DNA from: Flammeovirga sp. OC4
GTDB lineage: Bacteria > Bacteroidota > Bacteroidia > Cytophagales > Flammeovirgaceae
Reading direction: 5' to 3'
Assembly: GCF_000812565.1 (NCBI RefSeq)
Contig: NZ_JTAM01000010.1
Location: 1 to 64,000, forward strand
Length of the DNA stretch: 64,000 nt
Shown here: positions 17,064-26,186 of the stretch, in pieces
Layout of the letters: each line of letters opens with the position of its first letter
How positions within the stretch are numbered: position 1 is the first letter of the stretch
The notes under the pieces: model-generated
What the model saw: only the letters and a program-made list of their open reading frames with translations
Told to the model about the DNA's origin: nothing
The model's database searches: none
Program-made: the position numbers and the translations under genes

Positions 17064-18065
17064 ATGACAAAAGTACTAAAATTCGCTTTATTTATAATAA
17101 GCATCGGTTCATTAATCAGTTGTGCAACATCAAAACAACCTAATTTATCTACTAAAACTTTAATTATAGGCAGTAAAAAAGTGGATTGCACAGGTGTTGG
17201 TCCTCAAAAATGCTATCAGATCAAAGAAGATGGAGCAGAAGAATGGAGCAATTTCTATGGTACAATAGAAGGCTTTGAATATAAAGAAGGATATGAATAC
17301 CAAATAGAAGTAGCAATGACTGAAGTTGAAAACCCTCCTGCAGATGCTTCTTCTCTAAAATATAAACTTGTAAAAGTATTGAAAGAAAAACAGGATCCAT
17401 ATATGACACTTGAAGGAACATGGGTCATTGAAAACTTAGAAGGAAAAACGACTGATCCTTTGAAAACATATATCGCTTTTGACCCTGCCACTGGTAGAAT
17501 ATCAGGATACGCTGGATGTAACGGTTTAGGTGGATCAATGAAGTATGATGCTGAGGCAGATACTTTAAGTGCTGGTCCATTTATGTCAACTATGATGTAC
17601 TGTGAGGAAGTGGCAGAACATGAGCGTACCCTTGGTAAAGTATTGGAGCAATTCAACAAGTTTAAAGTTGAAGGTGAAGTACTGACATTATTCAAAAATG
17701 ATGAAGTGCTTGTGACCGCTAAAAAAGGAGAAAATCATAGAGATTTATTTAGAAATTGGGAAGTAACTCAAATCGAAGGTGTTGCTGATTTAGGTGGTAA
17801 CATACCGAATTTCTTTTTATCAAAAGATCTTGAAGCCAATGGTACTGGCAGCTGTAATAATTTCAAAGGGAAGTTTGAGCTAGATGCCTACTCTACAAAA
17901 ATAAAAATTGGTCCTTTGGCAGCGACTAGAATGATGTGCCCTGAAAATGATGTTGAAGGAGCATTCTTCATGCAAGTAGATAAAGTTGACCGTTACGAAG
18001 TGAAGGACAAAGAACTTTATTTATACAGCGGTGATCAATTACTGATCAAAGCTAAACGAAAATAA
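17064..18065 (+). CDS. Lipoprotein with DUF4377 and two META (HslJ-like) domains
   Basis: A 333-residue lipoprotein. The ATG at 17064 is chosen over the longer frame from 16995 because it starts a lipoprotein signal (MTKVLKFALFIISIGSLISC, lipobox Cys20). A DUF4377-like domain comes first (about 30-115; CYQIKEDGAEEWSNFYGTIE, EYQIEVA). Two META domains follow: one at about 120-225 (GTWVIENLEG, GYAGCNGLGGSMKY, MSTMMYC) and one at about 230-330 (WEVTQIEG, GSCNNFKGKF, LAATRMMC). Paired cysteines in each META domain suggest disulphides. In E. coli the META protein HslJ is linked to novobiocin resistance and heat shock; the role here is unknown. Confidence 0.88.
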   Translation: MTKVLKFALFIISIGSLISCATSKQPNLSTKTLIIGSKKVDCTGVGPQKCYQIKEDGAEEWSNFYGTIEGFEYKEGYEYQIEVAMTEVENPPADASSLKYKLVKVLKEKQDPYMTLEGTWVIENLEGKTTDPLKTYIAFDPATGRISGYAGCNGLGGSMKYDAEADTLSAGPFMSTMMYCEEVAEHERTLGKVLEQFNKFKVEGEVLTLFKNDEVLVTAKKGENHRDLFRNWEVTQIEGVADLGGNIPNFFLSKDLEANGTGSCNNFKGKFELDAYSTKIKIGPLAATRMMCPENDVEGAFFMQVDKVDRYEVKDKELYLYSGDQLLIKAKRK

Positions 18066-18146
18066 TGCAATAGAATGGTACTTGGTCATTAGACACAAGT
18101 ACACGGACTCAAAATCCAAATTAATACTATTTTATCATTAAGCTAA

Positions 18147-18173
18147 AAACCCTGATGTTTTACATCAGGGTTT
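18147..18173. terminator. Bidirectional terminator
   Basis: AAACCCTGATG, a 5-base loop and CATCAGGGTTT make a perfect 11-bp stem, with ATTTTTTTCC to the right and a shorter T-run on the minus strand. It serves the convergent META lipoprotein and lactonase genes. Confidence 0.92.
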
Positions 18174-18237
18174 ATTTTTTTCCTTTCAAGGATGTTGATT
18201 ATACCTTTTTAGTTTTGGTCAAAGACTATAATAGCTT

Positions 18238-19341
18238 CTACCAAAAAACAACATTAACAGGTAATGGTACTTCCTCCTCATCTTTATATTCTAACATTCC
18301 TGTCTTTTTATTCCTTTTTAATAAAACAACATTATTGGATTGCTGATTCGATACCACTACAAAGTCTTGTTTTGGACTAATACTAAAATCTCTTGGTGAG
18401 TCTCCATGGATAGGCACAAAACCTAAGTTTTTCAACTTACCTGTTTTTTGATCAATTCTATACACCACAATGCTATTATGACCTCTGTTAGACGCATATA
18501 AGAATTTGCCATCTTTTGAAACTTTGATGGCCGCACATGTATTTAACTTGCTTTTATCAAAATCTGAAGGTAGAGTAGAAATTTCTTCTTTTAGTTCATA
18601 ACCACTTTCCGACATTGAATATGATGATACCGTGCAAGAAAGTTCGTTGAGGACATACAAAAACTTACCACCTTTTGACCATACCAAATGACGAGGACCA
18701 CCGCCAGGTGTAATTCCTATTGAATTCGTCTCTTCTAGTGCTCCATCCACTACTTTATACTCATGTACTTTATCACTGCCCAAATCTACAGTATAGACTC
18801 TTTCTTTTTGAGCTACATAATTTGAGAAGTGAGCGTGTGCTGCTTCTTGTCTGTTTGTTCTTGGACCTTTTCCTTCGTATTGAACTAATGAGGACTTCTC
18901 TTCTAAAATTCCATCTTTAATTTTAAAAACGCCTACATTTCCTCCAGAGTAATTGGCTACAAAAACGTTATTTTGGTCATCAAGTGATACATGACAAGGA
19001 TGTGCTCCTCCACTATTTACCTGATTCACAAAAGTAAGATTTCCAGAAGCCTTATCCACTTTAAATAAACTCACTTGTCCATCCTTACTAGGTAGTTTAT
19101 TATCTGAGTTTTCATTGACTGCCACCACATATTGATGATCTTTTGAAAAAGCCAGGTAGGAAGGCTGATCTGACTTAGCAGCCACACCATCCAAAATCAG
19201 TTTGTTGTTTTTTGCATCAATATGCATTTTATAAATTCCTTCTGATTTAGTGCTAGTATAGGTTCCTACATAAAAATTGTTTTGTGCAAAGATTGGGGTA
19301 GAAAGTAAGTATGCTAAAAAAGTTATCAATAATTTTTTCAT
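18238..19341 (-). CDS. Secreted lactonase, 6-phosphogluconolactonase (YbhE/Pgl) family
   Basis: A 367-residue seven-bladed beta-propeller of the YbhE-type lactonase family. The longest frame starts at 19377, but the ATG at 19341 begins a clean signal peptide (MKKLLITFLAYLLSTPIFAQ). Family motifs are FYVGTYTSTKSEGIYKM, YLAFSKDHQYVVAVNE, GAHPCHVSLDDQNNVFVANY, GPRHLVWSKGGKFLYVLNEL and FLYASNRGHNSIVVY. Because it is exported, it probably acts on an outside lactone or sugar acid rather than cytoplasmic 6-phosphogluconolactone. It is divergent from the SelW-like gene, 101 bases apart. Confidence 0.86.
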   Translation of the reverse strand: MKKLLITFLAYLLSTPIFAQNNFYVGTYTSTKSEGIYKMHIDAKNNKLILDGVAAKSDQPSYLAFSKDHQYVVAVNENSDNKLPSKDGQVSLFKVDKASGNLTFVNQVNSGGAHPCHVSLDDQNNVFVANYSGGNVGVFKIKDGILEEKSSLVQYEGKGPRTNRQEAAHAHFSNYVAQKERVYTVDLGSDKVHEYKVVDGALEETNSIGITPGGGPRHLVWSKGGKFLYVLNELSCTVSSYSMSESGYELKEEISTLPSDFDKSKLNTCAAIKVSKDGKFLYASNRGHNSIVVYRIDQKTGKLKNLGFVPIHGDSPRDFSISPKQDFVVVSNQQSNNVVLLKRNKKTGMLEYKDEEEVPLPVNVVFW

Positions 19342-19442
19342 CTCTTTATTTATTTTATTTAATGTCCCAAAGTACAAAAAATGTAATATTTATTTACTTT
19401 TATTTCTATAAACAACCATCATTTATAGATAGAAAAAGAATA

Positions 19443-19715
19443 ATGGAAAAGATTAAAATTACGATTGAATATTGTACACTCTGTCAGTGGACACCTAGAG
19501 CAGTTTGGCTTCAACAAGAATTACTGTATACTTTCAATAACGAAATAGAAGAAATCAGTTTAAGACCTACTAACGGTGGTGTCTTTAAAATCTATGTCAA
19601 TGAACAACAAGTTTGGGATAGAAAAGAGCAAGGTTTTCCGGAACCTAAAAAAGTCAAACAAACCATCCGTGATTTAATTGATCCTGAAAGATCACTAGGG
19701 CACACGGACAAATAA
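19443..19715 (+). CDS. SelT/SelW/SelH family (Rdx) protein
   Basis: A 90-residue thioredoxin-like protein of the SelW family. The redox motif is CTLC at residues 11-14 (ITIEYCTLCQW) in the position where animal relatives have CxxU; here it is Cys-Cys, so no selenocysteine is needed. The second typical block FKIYVNEQQVWDRKEQGFPEPKKVKQTIRD includes the conserved GxFP-like turn. The frame is open from 19311, but the ATG at 19443 gives the right family start. The next gene, glpD, begins 71 bases later on the same strand. Cellular role unknown. Confidence 0.85.
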   Translation: MEKIKITIEYCTLCQWTPRAVWLQQELLYTFNNEIEEISLRPTNGGVFKIYVNEQQVWDRKEQGFPEPKKVKQTIRDLIDPERSLGHTDK

Positions 19716-19786
19716 ATGAATGATTTCTATTGAAATACGAATTGCATTCGTTATTTTTTGGGAACCAAACCAATAAATAAACACTT

Positions 19787-21439
19787 ATGCAACACCCTAT
19801 GACTCATAGAGGTTTTTCTGCTCCTCACTATGATGCTATCATCATTGGAGGCGGAATTACAGGTGCTTCCATTGCTTATGAATTAAGTCTAAAAGGAGCA
19901 TCTGTTGCCTTGTTAGAAAAAAGTGATTTTGGTAGTGGTACTTCCGCTGCCACTTCCAAATTGATTCATGGAGGTTTACGTTACCTCAAAAACTTAGAAA
20001 TAGGTCTTGTTCGAGAATCGTTAAAAGAAAGACGTTATCTGTCGGACATTGCACCTAATTTTGTAAGACCAATCCCCTTTATGCTTCCTTTTTATTCTTT
20101 GAAGGATCAATTGATGCTCAAAGCAGGTATGGAAGCTTATGATTATCTATCCTATGATAAGAAGAATACAAAATTAAAAGAGAATGCCCTTCCTAACTAC
20201 CAAACGTTAAGTAGACGAAAAACCATTATAAGAGAGAAAACAATTCTAGAAGAAGGACTGCTAGGAAGCTATGTCTATTACGATTGTCAAAATGCTTACG
20301 CGGAAAGATTAACGTTGGCCTTTATTAAATCAGCCATGTTTCATGGTGCTGAAGTTTGTAATTATTGTAAAGTAACAGATTTCAAAGTGATCAATAATAC
20401 AGTCAAGGGCATTGAGGGTATTGATCTTATTCATAATAAAAAAGTACAACTCAACGGTACAGTGATCATCAATTGTGCTGGTGCCTGGACCGACTCCATT
20501 TTACAACTTGAAAATTCTCCCAAAAGAACCTCCACTCCTTTAAGATCTGAAGGCATTCATATTGTCACTCCTTCTCTAGGAAATAAATATGCTGTTGCTT
20601 TAGTAACACCAAAGGGAAGACACATCATGTTACTGCCGTGGAGGGGGCACACTATTATTGGAACTACTGATAAACCCTACAGGGGAAAAGTTGAGGATTG
20701 GAAGGTGACTCAAGAGAGTATTGATGAACTGATCAGTGAAGTCAATACTTGCTATGGAAGTGATATCCTCAAAAAAGAAGACGTCACATATTATTATGGT
20801 GGTTTAAGACCTTTGGTTGATCAAACCACAGAAAACACTTATAATCAATCCAGAAAGCATGAAATACTAGATCACTCTTCAGAAGGTTTCAAAAACCTAT
20901 GGACAGTGGAAGGTGGAAAATATACTACTTCAAGGCATTTAGCGGAACTGTTAGGTGAAAAGATTGCTTCACTGATTTCATTAAACAAAAAGCCTGAACA
21001 GACGGCAAAGCAACCTCTTTTTGGTTGTGGAATATTGCAAATTGAAAATTACAAAAAGTACTTAATGGAGGAATTTCCGAAGGCATCACATCAACAGATC
21101 GATACCTTGGTCAATATGTATGGTGATGAAGCCAAAGAAATTCTTGAACGTCATTTTAATTCTATTACTGAAACGCTTTCAGATGAAGGAGAGGTCGTAG
21201 CTCAGATTTATTATGCTATTGATCATGAAATGGCGTTCACTCTGGAAGATCTTTTTTTAAGAAGAACAGGGCTTGGTACTTTACATCAACCCTCTGAAGC
21301 TTTGATTCAAAAAATTAGTTTAATTTTAAAGAAAAAATTGAATTACAGTGACGAACAATTAATTCAACAAAAAGAAAACTTATTAAACCATTATCAATTG
21401 ATTCGAAATCTAGACAAAAGAAATGAAAACATTGCTTAA
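19787..21439 (+). CDS. glpD: FAD-dependent glycerol-3-phosphate dehydrogenase
   Basis: A 550-residue flavoprotein oxidising glycerol-3-phosphate to dihydroxyacetone phosphate (DHAP) and passing electrons to quinone. The FAD dinucleotide fold is IIIGGGITGASIAYELSLKG (18-37), followed by GTSAATSKLIHGGLRYL. Later motifs are IINCAGAWTD, LLPWRGHTIIGTTD and VEGGKYTTSRHLAE. The C-terminal DAO_C domain is present. The gene overlaps the next flavoprotein by 17 bases, so the two are translationally coupled. Its product DHAP is the core of alkyl-DHAP chemistry, which fits the partner's likely family. Confidence 0.93.
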   Translation: MQHPMTHRGFSAPHYDAIIIGGGITGASIAYELSLKGASVALLEKSDFGSGTSAATSKLIHGGLRYLKNLEIGLVRESLKERRYLSDIAPNFVRPIPFMLPFYSLKDQLMLKAGMEAYDYLSYDKKNTKLKENALPNYQTLSRRKTIIREKTILEEGLLGSYVYYDCQNAYAERLTLAFIKSAMFHGAEVCNYCKVTDFKVINNTVKGIEGIDLIHNKKVQLNGTVIINCAGAWTDSILQLENSPKRTSTPLRSEGIHIVTPSLGNKYAVALVTPKGRHIMLLPWRGHTIIGTTDKPYRGKVEDWKVTQESIDELISEVNTCYGSDILKKEDVTYYYGGLRPLVDQTTENTYNQSRKHEILDHSSEGFKNLWTVEGGKYTTSRHLAELLGEKIASLISLNKKPEQTAKQPLFGCGILQIENYKKYLMEEFPKASHQQIDTLVNMYGDEAKEILERHFNSITETLSDEGEVVAQIYYAIDHEMAFTLEDLFLRRTGLGTLHQPSEALIQKISLILKKKLNYSDEQLIQQKENLLNHYQLIRNLDKRNENIA

Positions 21440-23060
21440 AAACACTTACAGACAAATTCTTAAATGGGGTGATCCTAATTATAACGAAGAGCTTACTGAT
21501 GATGTTAAGAAAACGATTCAAGAACTTGTCGGTATTCCTATTTCTGAGGTGAATTTACCCACATTTTTACCTGGAGAAAAAGAGGTTACAGTTGAAAAGG
21601 AAATTCAATTAGCACCAAAATATGTAAAGGAATTTACAGAAATTGTTGGAGCTGAAAATATTAAGACTTCAGATTTTGATAGAGCAAAACATGCTGCTGG
21701 TAAGTTCTACGGTGAACTTATGGAATTAAGGCAGGGGAAAGTTACCGCTCCACCTGACATAGTAGTAAGCCCCAACGATGAATCACAAGCGGATTTGATT
21801 GTTCAGAAATGTAATGAATGGAAAATAGCCATTTGTCCTCAAGGGCTAAGATCATCTGTAACAAAAGGGATTGGTCTTCCTGATGGTGGAATTGCGCTGG
21901 ACTTGACCAAACATCTGAACCAAATTATTCAATTGGATGAAGAAAGTCTTACCGTCACTGCACAAGCGGGGATTAGTGGCCCAGCCCTCGAAAAGTTTTT
22001 AAATCAAAAAGGATATACTTGCGGGCATTTCCCTCAATCATTCGAGTTCTCTACTTTAGGTGGATGGATCGCAGCAAAAGGTGCAGGACAATGTTCTACA
22101 GGTTATGGTAAAATTGAAGATATGGTTTTAAGTATAAAAGCCATTACACCTACGGGAATTATTGAAAATGAGAGCTACCCTAAAGCTGCACAAGGTTGGG
22201 AAATTATGCCTTTATTTATTGGTGCAGAAGGTACACTTGGCGTGATTACACAAGCTACAATCAAAATCAGAAAGTTTGAGCTCAAAAACCGTAGAAATGC
22301 ATGTATCATTTTCAAAGACTTTGAAAATGCACAAGAGGCAATGAAAGCTTGTATTCAAGGTCAATTTGGATTACCTCATTTGTTCCGTATTTCTGATCAT
22401 GAAGAAACGGAAGTTGCCTTTAGAATGAAAGGTTTTGAAGGAACGTTTTCAGATAAAGCACTGCAAGCTATAGGCTATAAACCAAATAGCAGGTCTTTAA
22501 TGTTTATCTCAGTTGAAGGTGATAAGGACTACACTTCATTTGTAGTGGACAAGATAAAATCTACAGCCAAGAAGTTTGGAGGAAGATCTATTGGCAGTCG
22601 TCCCACAAAAAATTGGCTTTCACAACGCTTCCACTCTGCCTACATGCGAGAACCTTTAATGGACCTTGGTTTGATGACTGATACAATTGAAACGTCAGTG
22701 CTTTGGAAGGATCTGAAAAAGCTTTGGAAGAATGTTCGTACCTATGTAAAATCAAGACCTAAAACCGTCTGTATGTGTCATATTTCACATGTTTATGAAA
22801 ACGGTGCAAATCTCTATTTTACATTTATTTCTCCAACGGATAAAAGTGCACCTTTAGAAGATTATCAACAATTTCATGAAGGTTTAGTAAACACGATTTT
22901 GTCCAATAATGGTTCGCTTTCTCATCATCACGGAATTGGCAGGGCATTATCACCTTGGTTGAAAGAAAAAGTAGGAGAAAACAGTCATAACTTAATGAAA
23001 AACATCAAAAGTATCATTGATCCTAACGGCATTATGAATCCTGGGAGCGTGTTGAACTAA
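21423..23060 (+). CDS. FAD-binding oxidase, alkyldihydroxyacetonephosphate synthase-like
   Basis: A 545-residue VAO/PCMH-fold flavoprotein. The FAD_binding_4 domain spans about residues 100-285 (VVSPNDESQADLIVQKCNEW, SSVTKGIGLPDGGIALDL, GHFPQSFEFSTLGGWIAAKG, GAEGTLGVIT). The cap and C-terminal domain end with SHHHGIGRALSPWLKEKVG and MKNIKSIIDPNGIMNPG. The HHH block and the RFHSAYMRE-type arginine region resemble alkyl-DHAP synthase (AGPS), which swaps an acyl for an alkyl group to start ether lipids. D-lactate or glycolate dehydrogenases share the fold, so the substrate is inferred. It overlaps glpD and ends at a strong hairpin. Confidence 0.8.
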   Translation: MKTLLKNTYRQILKWGDPNYNEELTDDVKKTIQELVGIPISEVNLPTFLPGEKEVTVEKEIQLAPKYVKEFTEIVGAENIKTSDFDRAKHAAGKFYGELMELRQGKVTAPPDIVVSPNDESQADLIVQKCNEWKIAICPQGLRSSVTKGIGLPDGGIALDLTKHLNQIIQLDEESLTVTAQAGISGPALEKFLNQKGYTCGHFPQSFEFSTLGGWIAAKGAGQCSTGYGKIEDMVLSIKAITPTGIIENESYPKAAQGWEIMPLFIGAEGTLGVITQATIKIRKFELKNRRNACIIFKDFENAQEAMKACIQGQFGLPHLFRISDHEETEVAFRMKGFEGTFSDKALQAIGYKPNSRSLMFISVEGDKDYTSFVVDKIKSTAKKFGGRSIGSRPTKNWLSQRFHSAYMREPLMDLGLMTDTIETSVLWKDLKKLWKNVRTYVKSRPKTVCMCHISHVYENGANLYFTFISPTDKSAPLEDYQQFHEGLVNTILSNNGSLSHHHGIGRALSPWLKEKVGENSHNLMKNIKSIIDPNGIMNPGSVLN

Positions 23061-23100
23061 AAGCTCACAACACCAAACACTTATAATGTAATTCAAAAAT

Positions 23101-23131
23101 AAAACCTCATTCTTAAACAGGATGAGGTTTT
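23101..23131. terminator. Bidirectional terminator
   Basis: AAAACCTCAT, an 11-base loop and ATGAGGTTTT form a perfect 10-bp stem. It lies between the convergent AGPS-like gene (ending 23060) and the small membrane protein (ending 23144). Confidence 0.88.
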
Positions 23132-23143
23132 ATTATAAAAGCC

Positions 23144-23308
23144 TTATTCAGTGACCTTTACCTTCTTGTATAATAATAAGAAGAACAAGAAAATCACAAC
23201 GCATTGAAATGTTATGTAGAAAAGATTTGTTTTTACATCGAACATATAACGCAGTGCTTGAGGTGCAATAATTAGCCCCAATAACAATAATAGCCTTTTG
23301 TCGTTCAT
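23144..23308 (-). CDS. Small membrane protein, 54 residues
   Basis: An open frame from ATG at 23308 to TAA at 23144 coding for 54 residues. The start MNDKRLLLLLGLIIAPQALR is followed by a short loop (YMFDVKTNLFYITFQ), a second hydrophobic stretch (CVVIFLFFLLLYKK) and a charged tail (VKVTE). Two transmembrane helices with both ends on the positive, cytoplasmic side are likely. It fills an otherwise empty gap between terminators and ends 13 bases from a bidirectional hairpin, which supports a real gene. No family is recognised. Confidence 0.6.
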   Translation of the reverse strand: MNDKRLLLLLGLIIAPQALRYMFDVKTNLFYITFQCVVIFLFFLLLYKKVKVTE

Positions 23309-23488
23309 TTCCGATTAGTTTTTAATGAAAGTAATAATTTAGTTTTTGTCTTGTAGAAGTTTACGTCAGCGAATGTAAGTTTTTAATCAAATATTAACTA
23401 AACAACAACAAAAGATTAATAGTTTTATCCTATAAAAACTATAAATATTTCAATTAGATTTCTCTAAGATTAAAAAATTAGCAAAAAA

Positions 23489-23522
23489 AATACGGCTAAA
23501 GAATAAATCGTTAGCCGCATTT
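23489..23522 (-). terminator. Terminator of the ABC-F gene
   Basis: On the minus strand AATGCGGCTAA and TTAGCCGTATT pair (one G-T) around an 11-base loop, followed by eight T residues, 24 bases after the stop at 23546. Confidence 0.88.
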
Positions 23523-23545
23523 TCTCACATCTATCTAAAAGTGAA

Positions 23546-25186
23546 CTACTTAGAGAGATTAATATCAGCAATACTTTGTATTCTGTTCCTTTCTAAGAAG
23601 GCATCAATCGTCTCAAAATGTTCAATCACTCTTTGTTCCTTAAATTCGAATACTTTTTCTGATAAACCTTGTAGGAAATCTCTATCGTGAGAGACTAATA
23701 TTAAAGTTCCATCAAAATCTTTTAGTGCTTCTTTTAAAACATCTTTTGATTTTAGATCAAGGTGATTGGTCGGTTCATCGAGAATAAGAAGGTTTACAGG
23801 CTCCAATAATAATTTCACCATGGCCAAACGTGTCTTTTCACCACCAGAAAGCACTCCCACTTTTTTATCTACATCTTCACCACCAAACATAAATTGACCT
23901 AGGATGTTGTTGATATGCTTTCGGATATCTCCTTTTGCCACTTCATCAACCGTTTGGAAAATGGTTAATTTTGGATCTAATAAAGAGGCCTGATTCTGAG
24001 CAAAATAACCCACCTTGACATTATGTCCCAGTTCCGCTTCTCCAGCATCAACACCAATTTCTTTTAAAATGGATTTGAGCATTGTTGACTTACCTTCACC
24101 GTTTCTACCCACAAAAGCAACCTTCTCTCCTCTTCGGATCGACATGTTAGCATCTTTGAAAATTACTTTATCGTCATAAGATTTTGAAACATCAGTAACT
24201 GTCACTGCAATCTCTCCTGATCTTGGTGCAGGAGGAAATTTCAGTTTCAGTGCAGATGTATCTACCTCATCCACCTCTATGATTTCCAACTTCTCCAACA
24301 TTCTTTCTCTTGAATTGACTTGATTTGTTTTGGAATAAGTACCTCTGAACCTTTCAATAAATTGCTTCGTTTCGGCGATGAACTTCTGCTGTTCCTGATA
24401 AGCTTTTAATTGCTGAGCTCTACGATCTTCTCTTAATTCCAAATAGTGAGAATAATTGGCTTTGTAATCATAAATACGTCCCATTGTCACCTCAATAGTA
24501 CGGTTGGTGATATTATCAATAAAAGCTCTATCGTGAGAAATCACCATTACAGCGTTGGCTTTATTGACTAAGAAGTCCTCAAGCCAAATCACTGATTCAA
24601 TATCAATATGGTTGGTAGGCTCATCCAATAGAATCAGATCTGGCTTTTGCAATAAGATTTTTGCCAGTTCAATACGCATTCTCCATCCACCACTAAACTC
24701 ACTCGTCTGACGTTGGAAGTCGTCTTGCTTAAAGCCTAGACCTTTTAAAGCCTTTTCTACTTCAGCATCATAATTTATTTCTTCAATTGCATAGTATTTT
24801 TCACTAAGATCCGTCACACGTTCGATGATTTTCATGTACTCATCGCTCTCATAATCTGTACGTGTTTCCAGTTGCTTATTGAGTCCCTCCATTTCATCTC
24901 TCATTTCAAAAATATGCTGAAATGCTTTAGAGGCCTCTTCAAATACAGTACAGTTATCCTCAGTTAATAAATGTTGGGGCAAATAGGCAATAACCGCTTC
25001 TTTTGGAGCCGTCACTTGTCCTTTAGTAGCTTTTTGAACACCCGCTACTATTTTCATCATTGTCGATTTTCCAGCACCATTTTTCCCCATCAGGGCAATT
25101 TTATCAGTGGGGTTAATCACAAAGTTTACATCACTAAAAAGTGTCTGGCCGCTAAATTCAACGGCTAAATTATCAACTGAAATCAT
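23546..25186 (-). CDS. ABC-F family ribosome-associated ATPase
   Basis: A 546-residue soluble protein with two fused ABC ATPase domains and no membrane segments, the ABC-F layout. The first Walker A is GKNGAGKST (34-42) with signature SGGWRMR and Walker B LILLDEPTNHID. The interdomain linker with AYQEQQKFIAETKQFIERFR carries the P-site tRNA interaction motif. The second Walker A is GRNGEGKST with LSGGEKTRLAM and LLILDEPTNHLD. Such proteins rescue or regulate ribosomes; the length and EQ2-type motifs fit the YbiT/Uup-like housekeeping groups rather than a known antibiotic-resistance class. Single-gene unit with a -7 box TATCTTTG 20 bases upstream. Confidence 0.92.
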   Translation of the reverse strand: MISVDNLAVEFSGQTLFSDVNFVINPTDKIALMGKNGAGKSTMMKIVAGVQKATKGQVTAPKEAVIAYLPQHLLTEDNCTVFEEASKAFQHIFEMRDEMEGLNKQLETRTDYESDEYMKIIERVTDLSEKYYAIEEINYDAEVEKALKGLGFKQDDFQRQTSEFSGGWRMRIELAKILLQKPDLILLDEPTNHIDIESVIWLEDFLVNKANAVMVISHDRAFIDNITNRTIEVTMGRIYDYKANYSHYLELREDRRAQQLKAYQEQQKFIAETKQFIERFRGTYSKTNQVNSRERMLEKLEIIEVDEVDTSALKLKFPPAPRSGEIAVTVTDVSKSYDDKVIFKDANMSIRRGEKVAFVGRNGEGKSTMLKSILKEIGVDAGEAELGHNVKVGYFAQNQASLLDPKLTIFQTVDEVAKGDIRKHINNILGQFMFGGEDVDKKVGVLSGGEKTRLAMVKLLLEPVNLLILDEPTNHLDLKSKDVLKEALKDFDGTLILVSHDRDFLQGLSEKVFEFKEQRVIEHFETIDAFLERNRIQSIADINLSK

Positions 25187-25205
25187 AGTCTATTATTTAA
25201 TGAAG

Positions 25206-25213
25206 CAAAGATA
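25206..25213 (-). promoter_or_regulatory. Possible -7 box of the ABC-F gene
   Basis: Minus-strand TATCTTTG fits TAnnTTTG and lies 20-27 bases upstream of the ATG. No TTTG at the ideal distance is seen upstream. Confidence 0.4.
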
Positions 25214-25308
25214 ATGTTTCAATCGGATAGAAATCAGAAGTTGTCAAATAATTTTGTCAAACGAGAAACCGTAATTGTCTTTAGGCGAAAGTAAACTCAA
25301 ATTAAATC

Positions 25309-25770
25309 ATGACTAAAAAACTCTATTTTGCAATCTTTCTTCTTGTTACACTTCTAACAGGATCATGTGATATTTTCAACAAATGTGAAGATGTTGCTTG
25401 TTTTACTCCCCCTCAACCATTCAATTTTCAATTAATTGATGCAGACAGTAATGAGGACCTATTTATCAATGGTACTTATGACTCACAACTTTTCTCTGTG
25501 GAAACAGATGACGACTTAGAATTCAATGGAGAAAACCTCACTGACCAATACATCATTACAACGGGCAGCATTGGATGGAAAACTCAGAAAGTGTCCTTCA
25601 AATTTTTATACGACGGGGAGACGTTATGCACGATCACGGTGGATGCTGAACGAAAAAGTGGCGATTGTTGCTCCTATACAGAAATCAATGATTTTAATGT
25701 AGAAGGGGTTAATTACGAACTAATAAGGAGTAAGGATATTTACCAATTAAAAATCCCAATTGTTCAATAA
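25309..25770 (+). CDS. Lipoprotein of unknown function
   Basis: A 153-residue lipoprotein. The signal MTKKLYFAIFLLVTLLTGSC places the lipobox cysteine at residue 20. The mature domain is mostly beta, with cysteines in KCEDVACFTPP, TLCTIT and SGDCCSYTE that could form disulphides. No family is recognised with confidence. It is a single gene with a terminator 22 bases after its stop and is divergent from the ABC-F gene. Confidence 0.75.
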   Translation: MTKKLYFAIFLLVTLLTGSCDIFNKCEDVACFTPPQPFNFQLIDADSNEDLFINGTYDSQLFSVETDDDLEFNGENLTDQYIITTGSIGWKTQKVSFKFLYDGETLCTITVDAERKSGDCCSYTEINDFNVEGVNYELIRSKDIYQLKIPIVQ

Positions 25771-25791
25771 CTGAATTCATAAGGTTGTAAG

Positions 25792-25823
25792 AAGGCTTGA
25801 TTGATGTAAATTAATCGAGCCTT
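25792..25823 (+). terminator. Terminator of the lipoprotein gene
   Basis: AAGGCTTGATT and AATCGAGCCTT pair with one G-T around a short loop and run into TTTTT, 22 bases after the stop. Confidence 0.85.
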
Positions 25824-26031
25824 TTTTATTATTTATCAAATTAACAACTTCCATATTAGGTTAATTTTTAAAGATAAAATTAATTAAATCACCCCTAAAA
25901 AGTTCCCTTAAACAAGGTTTAATTTAAGAAATAAATAAATCACATTTTTGTAAAAACTTATTACAAAAAATTATGGTAATTTAATTTCAAATTCAACTCA
26001 AAATTAACTATTATTACTTTATAATATTTCT

Positions 26032-26186
26032 AAGTACTCAATCAAAATTACCTTTTACTACTTCTAATCCTTTTTCGTTATTACTGTCTTTCAAAAACCT
26101 TAATAAAACCAACAAAAACTCGGTTTTTAAAGCATTTTAATCCTAAAAAGTAATGAAGAACGAATGAAAAAATTTGATTTGGTACT
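26032..26186. repeat. Copy 3 (diverged) of the MITE-like repeat
   Basis: The left end AAGTACTCAATCAAAATTA and the right end, inverted AGTACCAAATCAAATTT, match the ends of copy 2. The inner stretch TTATTACTGTCTTTCAAAAA aligns with the copy 2 stretch GCGATTACTTCCTTCAAAAA. Read on the minus strand, the frame is kept relative to copy 2: NA, eleven residues, then FLK. Confidence 0.6.

Noticed and set aside
18155-18346. Plus-strand open frame of 63 residues
   Set aside because: It overlaps a terminator and the 3' end of the lactonase gene on the other strand.
19443-19715. Selenoprotein in the SelW-like gene
   Set aside because: The redox site is CTLC with ordinary cysteine codons, and no in-frame TGA is present.
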